Source of the DNA: Arsukibacterium sp. UBA5043
Lineage (GTDB): Bacteria; Pseudomonadota; Gammaproteobacteria; Enterobacterales; Alteromonadaceae
Direction of reading: 5' to 3'
Length of the DNA: 64,000 bases
Assembly (NCBI GenBank): GCA_002415085.1
Contig: DIBV01000012.1
Span: 17,964 to 81,963, forward strand
Position numbers and translations under genes: made by a program. The notes beneath the pieces were generated by a model, which did not search any database, was not told the origin of the DNA, and saw only the letters and a list, made by a program, of their open reading frames with translations. Each line of letters begins with the position of its first letter. Position 1 is the first letter of the stretch. Shown here in pieces: positions 26,181-36,912 of this stretch.

Positions 26181-27296
26181 ATGGCATTACGGACGCAAGC
26201 GGTTAAGTTGTTGCTGGCAACGCTATTTATGCTGTGCAGTAATCTCGCATCTGCTGTTGAAGTTAGCAACTTATATGTTGCCGATGTCAGTGCAGATCAA
26301 TCCCAGCGTCAGTGGCAGAGTAATGCCCTCACTCAGGTCATCACCCGTTTAACCGGAATGACTGACCTGTCAGCCTACCCGGCGATTGCCAATGAACTGG
26401 ACAATGCCGGTAAGTATGTTAAACAATTTGAATCTGTCCGTTCGAATGGCACCAGCCGTTTAAAAGTGTTGCTTGATGCCAAATTGATTAATGTGTTATT
26501 GCAACAACAGGGTATTGCTATCTGGGGGGCGCATCGTCCTGAAATATTGGTCTGGATTGTCCAGCAGCAAGCAGGTAACCGATTTTTTTTGCGCCAGCCA
26601 GATAATGAATTGGTGCAGTTGCTGCGGCAAAGTCTGGTTGAACATGGTATTCCGGTCACATTACCGCTTTATGATATGGATGATCTGATGGTGTTGACTG
26701 AAACCGATGTTTGGGCGGGATTCTGGCAAGCTATCGGGCACGCTAGTAACCGATATCGCCCAGACATGATAATGACCCTGGCGCTTGATGATGTAAGCGA
26801 GGATGGAGAGAAGCTGATGCGGCTGAGCTGGCAGCGGCAAAGTCCGGTGCCTGGCACAAATCAGACCCGGATAGTTCGCAATGAAATTACCGCAGCTGAA
26901 CGTTCAGATCTGGTGCGTGAATTCAGTGCAACGTTAACGGGCGAATTGGCGGCAGAGCAGGCTGTTGTGTTGCAGGCTGAGCCGAACACTTATCATCTGG
27001 CGGTCACTAACTTGCAAAGCCTGGCTGATGTGGTGGCGGTAGAGACGTTATTAAACCGCGTGCTTGGTGTCGCATCGGTAACGTTAAGCGAATACTCGGC
27101 AAATGAAGCTCGGTTCGCGGTTAATTTACAAATTGATCTTTTGCAGTTAACCCGGATTCTGCAATGGGAGCCGGCGTTAATATTATCGCCGACGACACAG
27201 AGCATGGTGACAGGTATGACTGAACGGTCACAGCCTGCTGTCGAATTAAACCTGGAATCGCGGGCCGATACCAGATACATGTTTATCAGACGTTAA
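26181..27296 (+). CDS. DUF2066 secreted protein upstream of hda
   Basis: A 371-residue protein with a signal peptide (LLLATLFMLCSNLASA). The start of the mature part VSNLYVADVSADQSQRQWQSNALTQVITRLTG is the DUF2066 signature. Two larger alpha/beta parts follow, ending in LESRADTRYMFIRR. The gene pair DUF2066-hda is widely conserved in gammaproteobacteria, but the protein has no established function. The stop codon directly abuts the hda start with no spacer, so hda translation is probably coupled. A GAGGAG site precedes the ATG. Confidence 0.83.
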   Translation: MALRTQAVKLLLATLFMLCSNLASAVEVSNLYVADVSADQSQRQWQSNALTQVITRLTGMTDLSAYPAIANELDNAGKYVKQFESVRSNGTSRLKVLLDAKLINVLLQQQGIAIWGAHRPEILVWIVQQQAGNRFFLRQPDNELVQLLRQSLVEHGIPVTLPLYDMDDLMVLTETDVWAGFWQAIGHASNRYRPDMIMTLALDDVSEDGEKLMRLSWQRQSPVPGTNQTRIVRNEITAAERSDLVREFSATLTGELAAEQAVVLQAEPNTYHLAVTNLQSLADVVAVETLLNRVLGVASVTLSEYSANEARFAVNLQIDLLQLTRILQWEPALILSPTTQSMVTGMTERSQPAVELNLESRADTRYMFIRR

Positions 27297-27992
27297 ATGC
27301 AACCATTGCAATACACCCTGGCAGTGACGCTGCCAGATGATGAAACATTAGATAGTTTTTATGCTGCAGGCCAGACCGAAGCGGTAAGTGTGGTAAAGCG
27401 CTATTTGCAGCAACCTGCCGGTCAGCCGCCGTTGTATCTGTTTGGTGCCAGTGGTAGTGGTAAGTCTCATTTACTTTATGCCTCCTGTATTTTTGCTCAG
27501 GAGCACGGCTTAACCAGTCAGTTGCTGGCGTTACAGGATTATCAGCAGTTAAGTCCGCGTTTGCTCGATAATTTAGAGCAGCTGGATGTGGTTTGTCTGG
27601 ACAATATCCAGGCGATTGCTGATGATCTTAGCTGGCAGATCGCAATATTCGATTTATACAACCGGATGGTTGAACAAGGCAAAGCGCTAATTATCGTGGC
27701 AAATCAGACGCCCTCTGAACTGGGTTTTAAACTGGCTGATCTGGTTTCCCGACTTCACGCCTGTCAGAGCTTACAATTACGATTGCTTACTGACGACGAT
27801 AAACAGAAACTGTTAAAACAGAAAGCCCATCAGCGTGGTATGGAGTTGGGCGACGATGTAGCCCGTTTTTTACTCAACCGCTATGAGCGGGATATTCGGT
27901 CATTGGTGGCGATCCTGGATCAACTGGATAAGGCATCTATTGTCCATCAGCGTAAATTAACTATCCCCTTCGTTAAATCTATTCTCATTTAG
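27297..27992 (+). CDS. hda: DnaA regulatory inactivator Hda
   Basis: A 231-residue AAA+ protein that, with the DNA clamp, triggers ATP hydrolysis by DnaA and so stops re-initiation. Walker A is FGASGSGKSHLLYA; Walker B is VVCLDNIQAI; sensor and arginine-finger regions follow (SRLHACQSLQL), and the C-terminus LTIPFVKSILI matches E. coli. The N-terminal clamp-binding motif, QLSLPL in E. coli, reads QYTLAV here, a weaker match. It lies directly after the DUF2066 gene. Confidence 0.93.
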   Translation: MQPLQYTLAVTLPDDETLDSFYAAGQTEAVSVVKRYLQQPAGQPPLYLFGASGSGKSHLLYASCIFAQEHGLTSQLLALQDYQQLSPRLLDNLEQLDVVCLDNIQAIADDLSWQIAIFDLYNRMVEQGKALIIVANQTPSELGFKLADLVSRLHACQSLQLRLLTDDDKQKLLKQKAHQRGMELGDDVARFLLNRYERDIRSLVAILDQLDKASIVHQRKLTIPFVKSILI

Positions 27993-28000
27993 CAACTTAA

Positions 28001-29092
<1,092 letters not shown>

Positions 29093-29108
29093 GCGGAGTA
29101 TTCCAAGT

Positions 29109-31496
29109 ATGAAATTTAGTGAAATGTGGTTACGGCAGTGGGTTAATCCGGCGATTGATACTGCAACCTTATCTGAACAACTGTCGATGGCTGGCCTGGA
29201 AGTGGATGGTATAGCGCCGGTTGCCGGTGTATTTAGCGGTGTGGTGGTCGGTGAAGTGGTGGCCTGTGGTCCGCATCCCGATGCTGATAAGTTACAGATC
29301 ACGCAGGTAAATATCGGCCAGCCAGAATTGCTGGATATCGTTTGTGGTGCGAAAAACTGCCGCAAAGGTTTAAAAGTTGCCGTAGCAAAGGTTGGTGCGG
29401 TATTGCCCGGCGATTTCGTGATTAAAAAGGCCAAGCTGCGCGGTCAGCCATCACATGGCATGTTGTGCTCATTCTCTGAGCTGGGTATGGCAGATGATTC
29501 TGACGGTATTATGGAATTGCCGGCAGATGCACCGGTAGGTATTGATATCCGGCAATATCTGGAACTGGATGACCATACAATAGAAGTGGATTTAACGCCA
29601 AACCGGGCTGACTGTCTGGGTATTAAGGGGCTGGCCCGCGAAGTTGGAGTGCTAAATAAGCTGTCAGTATGTCAGCCTGAGATGGCTGCAGTAGAGCCAA
29701 CAATTTCCGAGCAAAAAGCCATTAAACTGTCGGCACCGGGAGCTTGTCCGCGTTATCTGGGCCGGGTTATAAAAAATGTTGATCTGAGCCGGCGCAGCCC
29801 GTTGTGGTTGACTGAAAAATTACGCCGCTGTGGTGTACGCAGTATCGATCCGGTAGTCGATGTGACTAACTATGTACTACTTGAGTTAGGCCATCCGATG
29901 CACGCCTTCGACTTAGATGAGCTGGCGGGTGATATTGAGGTGCGTTTTGCTCGCGATGGCGAGAAGCTAGTATTGCTTGATGAAACTGAAATTGAACTAA
30001 AAGCAAACACCCTGCTGATTGCAGATAATGAAAAAGCCTTAGCCATGGCAGGTATCTTCGGCGGTTTGCAAAGCGGCGTTACCACGAAAACCAGCCATAT
30101 TTTTCTGGAAAGTGCCTTTTTCTCACCGCTGGCAATTGCCGGCAAGGCCCGCCAATATGGATTGCATACTGACGCGTCCCACCGCTATGAACGCGGTGTC
30201 GATCCACAGTTGCAACGCACCGCTATCGAGCGTGCAACAACTTTACTGTTGCAGATAGTAGGGGGTGAAGCAGGTCCGGTTGTTGAAGCCGTTTCTGCAG
30301 AGCACTTACCAAAAACTGCTGAGATAAGTCTGACAGAAGCAAAATTGCTTCGTCTGTTGGGCCATCCAATAGCCAAAACGGAAGTAAGCGATATTCTGAC
30401 CCGTCTGGGCTTAACGGTCAGTGAAACTGCCATGGGCTGGGATGTAACGGTGCCGGGTTACCGGTTCGACATTCAGATCGGTGAAGATTTGATTGAAGAG
30501 ATTGCCCGGGTATACGGCTACAACAATATTCCCAATGTTGCGCCGCAAGCGGCGTTAAGCATGCGCAGGTTCAGTGAGGCTGAGTTGAATATTCAACGCA
30601 TGCGAGAGCTGTTAGCTGATCGCGGCTATCAGGAGGCGATTACCTATAGCTTCGTGGATCCTAAAGTGCAGCATATTTTATTTCCTGGCCAGCACGCTTT
30701 AGTGTTGCCGAATCCGATCTCTGCCGATATGTCGGCGATGCGGCTAAATTTGTGGCCCGGCTTAATCCAGGCTGTGCAGCATAATCAAAACCGACAACAA
30801 ACACGTCTGCGTTTCTTTGAGTACGGCCTTAAGTTTATACCCGATGCCGCGGCTGCTGGCGGCGTTCGTCAGGTTGAAGTAATTGGTGGTGTTGTCGTTG
30901 GCTCATTGAGTAATGAGCACTGGGCAATTGATGAGCGCCCGGCAGATTTTTACGATGTAAAAGGTGATGTTGAAGCATTGCTTAGCATGACCTCAGCTGC
31001 AAGTGAATTTATATTTGGCAGTGGTGAGCACAGTGCCTTGCATCCGGGGCAGACGGCTCACATCAGCAGGGCTGGTAAAACGGTTGGTTATCTGGGGGCA
31101 TTGCATCCGGAAGCTGAACGTAAACTAGGAATTAAAGGTAAAGCCTATCTGTTTGAACTGGAGCTGGCAGCGTTTGGGCAACGTGCTATTGTTGAAGCAG
31201 AAGACTTATCTAAATACCCAACCAACCGACGAGACCTGGCGGTGGTAGTGAAAACGGATGTGCGTTTTGCTGATATTACTGCTAGTATAAAAAAAGTTGG
31301 CGTAAATCAATTGGTTGACCTAAAATTGTTTGACGTATATACCGGACAGGGTGTAGCAGACGGTTATAAATCACTTGCTATCGCACTGACCTTGCAGGAC
31401 AAAACACGCACGCTTGAGGATAGAGATATCCAAGTTGTTGTAAATCAAGTAGTTGGCGTGCTTAAAGACGAATTCGACGCAACGTTGAGGGATTAA
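29109..31496 (+). CDS. pheT: Phenylalanine-tRNA ligase beta subunit
   Basis: A 795-residue subunit, the E. coli length. The N-terminal tRNA-binding domain ([25 protein letters not shown]), the B3/B4 editing domain, B5 ([15 protein letters not shown]), the class II-like core and the C-terminal ferredoxin-fold anticodon domain ([21 protein letters not shown]...) are all present in order. It pairs with PheS as an alpha2-beta2 enzyme. It lies 16 bases after pheS and two bases before ihfA. Confidence 0.97.
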   Translation: MKFSEMWLRQWVNPAIDTATLSEQLSMAGLEVDGIAPVAGVFSGVVVGEVVACGPHPDADKLQITQVNIGQPELLDIVCGAKNCRKGLKVAVAKVGAVLPGDFVIKKAKLRGQPSHGMLCSFSELGMADDSDGIMELPADAPVGIDIRQYLELDDHTIEVDLTPNRADCLGIKGLAREVGVLNKLSVCQPEMAAVEPTISEQKAIKLSAPGACPRYLGRVIKNVDLSRRSPLWLTEKLRRCGVRSIDPVVDVTNYVLLELGHPMHAFDLDELAGDIEVRFARDGEKLVLLDETEIELKANTLLIADNEKALAMAGIFGGLQSGVTTKTSHIFLESAFFSPLAIAGKARQYGLHTDASHRYERGVDPQLQRTAIERATTLLLQIVGGEAGPVVEAVSAEHLPKTAEISLTEAKLLRLLGHPIAKTEVSDILTRLGLTVSETAMGWDVTVPGYRFDIQIGEDLIEEIARVYGYNNIPNVAPQAALSMRRFSEAELNIQRMRELLADRGYQEAITYSFVDPKVQHILFPGQHALVLPNPISADMSAMRLNLWPGLIQAVQHNQNRQQTRLRFFEYGLKFIPDAAAAGGVRQVEVIGGVVVGSLSNEHWAIDERPADFYDVKGDVEALLSMTSAASEFIFGSGEHSALHPGQTAHISRAGKTVGYLGALHPEAERKLGIKGKAYLFELELAAFGQRAIVEAEDLSKYPTNRRDLAVVVKTDVRFADITASIKKVGVNQLVDLKLFDVYTGQGVADGYKSLAIALTLQDKTRTLEDRDIQVVVNQVVGVLKDEFDATLRD

Positions 31497-31498
31497 GA

Positions 31499-31795
31499 AT
31501 GGCGCTTACCAAAGCTGATTTAGCAGAACGTTTGTTTACCAAATTTGGCGTTAGCAAACGTGACGCTAAGTTGATCGTAGAAGCTTTTTTTGAAGAAATC
31601 CGTACCGCGCTGGAAGCGGGTGAACAAGTAAAGTTATCTGGCTTTGGTAACTTTGACTTGCGGGTGAAAAATGAACGGCCGGGGCGCAACCCCAAAACGG
31701 GTGAAGATATTCCGATCTCTGCCCGTTGTGTCGTCACATTCCGACCAGGGCAGAAGCTAAAGGCCAGGGTTGAAACGGGTACCAGCAAAGCCTGA
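31499..31795 (+). CDS. ihfA: Integration host factor alpha subunit
   Basis: A 98-residue DNA-bending protein of the HU/IHF family. It has the IHF-alpha pattern [23 protein letters not shown], the [33 protein letters not shown] beta-arm with the intercalating Pro, and the family C-terminus. It forms a heterodimer with IhfB. The gene is two bases after pheT, the normal pheST-ihfA operon, and ends with an intrinsic terminator about 100 bases downstream. Confidence 0.97.
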   Translation: MALTKADLAERLFTKFGVSKRDAKLIVEAFFEEIRTALEAGEQVKLSGFGNFDLRVKNERPGRNPKTGEDIPISARCVVTFRPGQKLKARVETGTSKA

Positions 31796-31896
31796 TTTCA
31801 GTCTCACAAGCGTTCAGCAAGCTTGGTGCAGGTTACTGGTTAGCGGGCTAAGTAGTATTGTATTGCCTGTAAAAGCTATTAAGAGTTGTTCTCGAT

Positions 31897-31939
31897 AAAA
31901 AAACGATAACTACCTGCCGGGTCGTTATCGTTTTTTTTT
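31897..31939 (+). terminator. Intrinsic terminator of the pheST-ihfA operon
   Basis: CGATAAC (31904-31910) pairs with GTTATCG (31924-31930) around a 13-base loop, the stem is extended by A/T pairs, and nine T residues follow at 31931-31939. The A-run before the stem makes it potentially bidirectional. Confidence 0.9.
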
Positions 31940-31959
31940 GTCAAAAAAATACTACAAAC

Positions 31960-31989
31960 TGATCCGCTTCTCCGCTTTACTTGTAAAGA
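31960..31989 (+). promoter_or_regulatory. Candidate RpoE/ChrR-type ECF promoter of the photolyase operon
   Basis: TGATCC (31960-31965) is followed after exactly 18 bases by TAAAGA (31984-31989), about 75 bases before the first gene of the operon. TGATCC is the known -35 element of promoters read by the singlet-oxygen-responsive sigma factor RpoE of the ChrR group, whose core targets include photolyase and cyclopropane-synthase-like genes. The -10 element is less conserved and I cannot test it. The site is just downstream of the ihfA terminator. The rpoE-chrR pair itself is not in the window. Confidence 0.5.
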
Positions 31990-32062
31990 AAAGAGTTCAC
32001 TACCGTGTTTATTTATTTAGCGACAATGTAGAGTTGAAACTGTATGTTAAGAGTTAATAACA

Positions 32063-33004
32063 ATGACTATTAAAATAGGTATTAGTGCCTGCGTGCTGGG
32101 CGAACCTGTGCGATTTGATGGCGGGCATAAAGCATCAAGTTTTTGCCTGCAGCAACTGAATACGCTGGTTAAATTTGTCGCAATTTGCCCCGAGACGGCC
32201 ATAGGGCTAGGTATACCCAGGCCGGCGATCCGTTTGCAACGTGATCAAAAACAGCAAATAAAGTTGGTACAAAGCCGTGACAATGCCATTGATCATACTG
32301 CGAAAATGCTGGATTACACTGAAAAACTGCTGCCGACATTGTCCACTTTAAGTGGCTACGTGGTGTGTGCTAAATCACCAAGTTGTGGTATGGAGCGGGT
32401 CAGGGTTTACGATGACGCCGGCCAGCAATTGGGTAAAATCGGGACCGGTATTTTTACTCAGCAACTTATGCAGCGTTATCCTTGGTTGCCGGTAGAGGAA
32501 GATGGCCGTTTGCTTGATCCAGCACTGCGCGAAAATTTTATCACCCGGATATTTGCCTGCCATGATTATCAGCAACAAATGCAGGACGGTTTCAATGTCG
32601 CCAAATTGGTGGATTTTCATAGCCGTTATAAGTTTTTAGTGATGGCGCATAGTCCGGTAGCTTACCGCGAGCTGGGTCGTTTGGTAGCCAGCGCAACTTT
32701 ATTTAATCCGGCGCATTTAGCGGAACGTTACCTGAATGATTTAATGCAGGCGCTGAAAAATATTGCCAGTCGTAAACAGCACGCTAATGTGTTGCAACAC
32801 CTGCAAGGTTTTTTTAAAAAATCTCTGAGTAGCACTGAGAAAGGTGAACTGACTGATGTAATTCATCGCTATCGCCAGGGATTTTTACCTTTGATGGCTC
32901 CACTTACCTTACTAAGTCATCATTTACGGCAATATCCTAACCGGTATGTTGCTGCTCAGCGTTATCTTAACCCTTATCCTGAACAACTTGGATTGCGAGC
33001 CTGA
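32063..33004 (+). CDS. DUF523 (TudS-like) and DUF1722 fusion protein, YbgA type
   Basis: A 313-residue two-domain protein. Residues 1 to about 155 are DUF523, with Cys10 in ISACVLGEPVRFDGGHK, Cys42 in ICPE and CAKSPSCG at residues 102-109; such Cys triads hold a 4Fe-4S cluster in the thiouracil desulfurase TudS. Residues about 185-305 are DUF1722 (HSRYKFLVMAHSPVAYRELGRLVA), which is E. coli YbgA. YbgA sits next to phrB in E. coli too. The role is unknown; a link to nucleobase sulfur chemistry is plausible. Stop and phrB start are one base apart. Confidence 0.88.
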   Translation: MTIKIGISACVLGEPVRFDGGHKASSFCLQQLNTLVKFVAICPETAIGLGIPRPAIRLQRDQKQQIKLVQSRDNAIDHTAKMLDYTEKLLPTLSTLSGYVVCAKSPSCGMERVRVYDDAGQQLGKIGTGIFTQQLMQRYPWLPVEEDGRLLDPALRENFITRIFACHDYQQQMQDGFNVAKLVDFHSRYKFLVMAHSPVAYRELGRLVASATLFNPAHLAERYLNDLMQALKNIASRKQHANVLQHLQGFFKKSLSSTEKGELTDVIHRYRQGFLPLMAPLTLLSHHLRQYPNRYVAAQRYLNPYPEQLGLRA

Positions 33005-33005
33005 T

Positions 33006-34454
33006 ATGGCTAAATCGACCTCATTACATATTGTCTGGTTACGCAACGATCTCAGGTCGTTTGATAACGCGTCTCTGTATCATGCCTGCAAGAATGCAGC
33101 TGAAAATGACAACAGTGCTGTAGTTGCCATTTATATTGCCACGGCTTCCACATGGCAGCAGCACAATATGGCGCTTATTAAGCAAGACTTTATCCGGCGC
33201 CGGGTTAAACAAATGCAACGTGAGTTGGCCCAGCAAGGTATACCGTTACTGGCGTTGGAAGCAGATACTTATCAGGATTGTGAAGGAATTTTCGCCACTA
33301 TAGCGCGCGCGGGTATGGTGGCGTTGTATGGTCAGACCGAATACGAGCTAAGAGAGCAGCAACGGGATAAAAAAATAACGGAGCAATTACAGGGAGTGGG
33401 TGTGGACGTGACTTGGTATGACCGACTATGTGTTATGCCACCTGGTAGTATTCTGACGCAAAGCGGGGATACTTATAAAGTATTCACACCGTTTAAACGT
33501 AATTGGCTTGCCAGGCTGCAGGAGCAGGGCGTTCATTGTTATCCCAGGGTAAAAAGTACTTCAGAATTTGCGACAGACGATCTGATTGAGCAGTTGGGGT
33601 TGCCGGCTATGGCTACCGGAGATGATAGCTCTGCAGACTGGCCTGTGGCTGAGCAACAAGTGCTGGATAATATGCGCTCGTTTTGTCAGCAGCATGTTGA
33701 TGATTATCAGAAAACCAGGGATGTACCGGCAGAAAAAGGTACATCAGGATTATCTGCTTATCTGGCGTGTGGTGTGGTCTCGGCCCAGCAATGCGTTAAT
33801 CGTCTACAAATGGAAGCTGGGCAAGTACTTGAACAGGAGAAAAGCGGTGCCAGTGTCTGGTTATCGGAGCTTGTCTGGCGTGATTTTTATAAACATATTC
33901 TGGTTGCGTATCCAGATCTGATCAAGCATAAACCATTTCAAACCGATACTGCGAACATCAAGTGGCGTAATAGCAAAAAATTGTTCAACGCCTGGTGTGA
34001 TGGTAAAACCGGGTACCCCCTGGTCGATGCAGCGATGCGGCAGCTTAATCAAACCGGATGGATGCACAACCGACTGCGAATGATCACCGCCAGCTTCCTG
34101 GTCAAAGATTTGCAGATAGACTGGCGCTGGGGTGAGCAATATTTTATGTCGACATTAATTGATGGCGAATTTGCAGCAAATAACGGTGGCTGGCAATGGG
34201 CAGCGTCAACCGGTACTGATGCCGCGCCTTATTTCCGGATTTTTAATCCAGTTACGCAAAGCGAACGTTTTGACCCGCAAGGCGAGTTTATCCGCCATTT
34301 TATGCCAGAGCTGGCACACCTCAATAATAAAGAAATTCACTGGCCGCATAAAAAAGCGACCCCTGGTAGTTACTGGCCAGCGATAGTTGATCATAGCGAA
34401 GCCCGAAAAATAACCCTTGCCCTGTTTACTGAGGTTAAAAAATCAGATGAATGA
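33006..34454 (+). CDS. phrB: Deoxyribodipyrimidine (CPD) photolyase
   Basis: A 482-residue flavoprotein that splits UV-induced cyclobutane pyrimidine dimers using blue light. The N-terminal antenna domain begins LHIVWLRNDLRSFDNASLYHAC. The C-terminal FAD domain shows SGLSAYLACGVVSAQQC, LVDAAMRQLNQTGWMHNRLRM, SFLVKDLQIDWRWGEQYFM and NNGGWQWAASTGTDAAPYFRIFNP, the class I photolyase signatures. The ATG at 33006 is the likely start. Its last codons overlap the start of the next gene (ATGAATGA). Confidence 0.96.
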   Translation: MAKSTSLHIVWLRNDLRSFDNASLYHACKNAAENDNSAVVAIYIATASTWQQHNMALIKQDFIRRRVKQMQRELAQQGIPLLALEADTYQDCEGIFATIARAGMVALYGQTEYELREQQRDKKITEQLQGVGVDVTWYDRLCVMPPGSILTQSGDTYKVFTPFKRNWLARLQEQGVHCYPRVKSTSEFATDDLIEQLGLPAMATGDDSSADWPVAEQQVLDNMRSFCQQHVDDYQKTRDVPAEKGTSGLSAYLACGVVSAQQCVNRLQMEAGQVLEQEKSGASVWLSELVWRDFYKHILVAYPDLIKHKPFQTDTANIKWRNSKKLFNAWCDGKTGYPLVDAAMRQLNQTGWMHNRLRMITASFLVKDLQIDWRWGEQYFMSTLIDGEFAANNGGWQWAASTGTDAAPYFRIFNPVTQSERFDPQGEFIRHFMPELAHLNNKEIHWPHKKATPGSYWPAIVDHSEARKITLALFTEVKKSDE

Positions 34455-34887
34455 ATGTACTGAAAGTAAATTGGCACGTTTTTTAAATTTTTATAATGGG
34501 TTATCGCATGATGGTTTAAACCAGCTTGACGAACTGTATGCACAGGATGTGACTTTTATTGATCCGGTTCATCAGCTAGAGGGGCGTCAGCAGCTAACCG
34601 AGTATTTTTCTCACGCGTATCAGCGGCTAACCTATTGTAAATTCGATGCAATAAGTCAGACTGAGGGTGAGCAATTGAGTTTTCTAAGCTGGATTATGAC
34701 GTTGTCTCATCCGGCGATCGGTAAAGGTAAACCTGTTAAGGTTCATGGCTGTACTGAGCTTCGCTGGCGGGGGCAGCACATTTGGTATCACCGCGATTAT
34801 TATGATCTGACCGAACTTGTTTACCAACATCTACCTATACTTGGTTGGGCAACTTCTGTAGTAAAACAAAAAATGGCAAAAGCCTGA
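34447..34887 (+). CDS. NTF2/SnoaL-like protein of the photolyase operon
   Basis: A 146-residue protein of the NTF2-like fold: RFLNFYNGLSHDGLNQLDELYAQDVTFIDPVHQLEGRQQLTEYF is a typical SnoaL-like N-terminal half with a hollow-cone layout, and HGCTELRWRGQHIWYHRDYYDL the closing strands. Homologues are regular members of ChrR-RpoE-type photolyase clusters. Catalytic function is unknown; the fold often binds small hydrophobic ligands. The start lies eight bases inside the phrB end, and the stop is 14 bases before the flavoprotein gene. Confidence 0.82.
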   Translation: MNECTESKLARFLNFYNGLSHDGLNQLDELYAQDVTFIDPVHQLEGRQQLTEYFSHAYQRLTYCKFDAISQTEGEQLSFLSWIMTLSHPAIGKGKPVKVHGCTELRWRGQHIWYHRDYYDLTELVYQHLPILGWATSVVKQKMAKA

Positions 34888-34901
34888 TTAAGGAAGCGTG
34901 A

Positions 34902-36158
34902 ATGCGTATAGCAGTAATTGGCGGGGGCATTTCTGGTATGCTCAGCTGGTATTTATTAAAGCAAAAACACGATGTCACCCTGTTTGAGGCAAATGATTAT
35001 CTGGGGGGCCACACTGCTACTGTTGATGTAGAAGTGGCAGGTAAGTCTTATGCTATTGATACCGGTTTTATAGTATTTAACAATTGGACTTATCCGGTAT
35101 TTAATAAGTTTATTAGAGACTTAGCGGTAGAGAAGCTTGATACTGAAATGAGCTTTTCGGTAAAGAATTCGCAACAGAATCTAGAGTACAACGGTAACAC
35201 AATCAGCAGTATGTTCGCCCAGAAACGTAATATTTTTCGCCCCTCGTTCTGGCGAATGCTCCGTGATATCGTCCGTTTTAATAAGTTGGGCAAGCAATTG
35301 GTTGCTGAAAATCATCCTGATCTTGATTTAAAACTGGGTGAGTTTTTACTCAAGTATAAGTTTGGCAGTGGTATGCGGGACAACTATTTATTACCGATGG
35401 GGGCAGCTATCTGGTCTGCTGGTTTAACTGAAATGCCATCCTTCCCGGTTAGATTCTTTCTGCGTTTTTTTAATAATCATGGCTTACTGAATATCACTGA
35501 CAGGCCACAGTGGGCGGTGATCAAGGGTGGCTCGAAGCGCTATGTCGAGGCGCTGCTTGCCAGGCTCGGTACTGCTAACCTGAGATTATCACAACACATT
35601 TTGTCCGTTGGCCGGAATGAGCAAGGTGTTACTCTGAATTTCGCCAACGGTCAGCAGGAACAGTTCGACAAGGTCGTTTTTGCTTGTCATAGTGATCAGG
35701 CATTGGCTCTGCTTGGACAGGCAGCCACTTCGGATGAGCAGGCAATTCTGGGGGCTATCGCTTATCAGCAAAATGAAGTGGTACTGCATACAGACACAAC
35801 TTTATTGCCAAAACGACGTAGCGCCTGGGCTTCATGGAATTACAATTTAGATGCGCCAGAGCGTGAACGCGCTACCTTGACGTACAATATGAACATATTG
35901 CAGCGTCTGGATGCGCCAGTCACCTTTTGCGTTACGCTTAATAATTCTGCTGCTATTGATAAAGATAAGATCCTTAGAACGTTTCATTACGCTCATCCGG
36001 TATACAACATGATGACCATGGCAGCGCAGTTACAGCGCAACGTGATCAATGGGCAAAACCATAGTTTTTATTGTGGCGCCTACTGGTATAACGGTTTTCA
36101 TGAAGACGGTGCCAGAAGCGCGGTTGATGTTGCTGAAATGTTTGGAGTCAGTTACTAA
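34902..36158 (+). CDS. FAD-dependent amine-oxidase-like protein
   Basis: A 418-residue flavoprotein. The dinucleotide-binding motif VIGGGISGMLSWYLL starts at residue 5 and is followed by LFEANDYLGGHTATVDVE; the FAD C-terminal part is near YCGAYWYNGFHEDGARSAVDVAEM. Such proteins sit beside cfa-like genes in singlet-oxygen regulons, and in Rhodobacter related pairs take part in making modified (furan-type) fatty acids; I apply this only as a hypothesis. The stop overlaps the start of the DUF1365 gene by one base (TAATG). Confidence 0.88.
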   Translation: MRIAVIGGGISGMLSWYLLKQKHDVTLFEANDYLGGHTATVDVEVAGKSYAIDTGFIVFNNWTYPVFNKFIRDLAVEKLDTEMSFSVKNSQQNLEYNGNTISSMFAQKRNIFRPSFWRMLRDIVRFNKLGKQLVAENHPDLDLKLGEFLLKYKFGSGMRDNYLLPMGAAIWSAGLTEMPSFPVRFFLRFFNNHGLLNITDRPQWAVIKGGSKRYVEALLARLGTANLRLSQHILSVGRNEQGVTLNFANGQQEQFDKVVFACHSDQALALLGQAATSDEQAILGAIAYQQNEVVLHTDTTLLPKRRSAWASWNYNLDAPERERATLTYNMNILQRLDAPVTFCVTLNNSAAIDKDKILRTFHYAHPVYNMMTMAAQLQRNVINGQNHSFYCGAYWYNGFHEDGARSAVDVAEMFGVSY

Positions 36159-36910
36159 TGCAAGCGGGGCATGCGGTGTACTGCGGTACGGTCGGCCATA
36201 AACGCTTTATTCCGAAACCTCATGGTTTCAGTTATTCTTATAACGCTTATTGGCTTGATTGTGATGGATTATCGCCAGAAGGTTTATCACCTATTGGTAT
36301 CAACTATGAAGCTTTCGGTGCTATCAGTTATCGGCGTCGTGACTATTTGTCGGGTGATAATCAGTTGTCGCTCGCTGTCCAGCATAAAGTACGTGAGTTG
36401 GGCGGTGAAAAGCCAATAGCTAACGTTTATTTACTGACCCCACTGGCCAACTGGGGTTATTATTTTAGTCCGATAACACTGTACTATTGTTACGATAGCG
36501 ACGGGGCGTTTTGCTATTTATTGGCCGAGGTGAGCAATACCCCCTGGAATGAACGGCATTATTATTTGCAAACGATTATCGGCGAAAATAGTAATCCTGG
36601 TTTTTATCAGCATGATAAAGCATTTCATGTATCGCCTTTTAACCCTATGGATATGCAATACCGCTGGCAAATACCGGCACCTGCCAGCGAGTTATATTGT
36701 AGTATCACTAACGTTAGAGAGCAGCAGTCAGTGTTCAGTGCCTGGGTCAAACTAAAGCGCTTCAGCCTGACTAAGGCTAACCGTCGTCGGATCTTGATCC
36801 GCCATCCGTGGCAAAACGTACAGGTTGTGTGGCGCATATATTGGCAGGCATTAAAACTTTATTTGAAGCGGGTACCGCTGCATCAACATCCAAAATCCAG
36901 GGAAAAGTAG
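36158..36910 (+). CDS. DUF1365 protein
   Basis: A 250-residue protein of DUF1365, with the family signatures GHKRFIPKPHGFSYSYNAYWLDCD at the start, RRRDYLSG, YLLTPLANWGYYFSPITLYYC and NPMDMQYRWQIPAP. No membrane helix is obvious. DUF1365 genes are nearly always found between a flavin amine-oxidase-like gene and a cyclopropane-synthase-like gene, as here, so it probably acts on the same lipid. Its biochemical role is unknown. The stop is two bases before the cfa start. Confidence 0.86.
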   Translation: MQAGHAVYCGTVGHKRFIPKPHGFSYSYNAYWLDCDGLSPEGLSPIGINYEAFGAISYRRRDYLSGDNQLSLAVQHKVRELGGEKPIANVYLLTPLANWGYYFSPITLYYCYDSDGAFCYLLAEVSNTPWNERHYYLQTIIGENSNPGFYQHDKAFHVSPFNPMDMQYRWQIPAPASELYCSITNVREQQSVFSAWVKLKRFSLTKANRRRILIRHPWQNVQVVWRIYWQALKLYLKRVPLHQHPKSREK

Positions 36911-36912
36911 TT

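Noticed and set aside
32946-33005. Longer photolyase start
   Set aside because: The extra 20 residues overlap the preceding gene and do not fit the photolyase N-terminus.
36808-36912. Longer start of the cfa-like gene
   Set aside because: The added 35 residues overlap the DUF1365 gene in another frame and lack family similarity.
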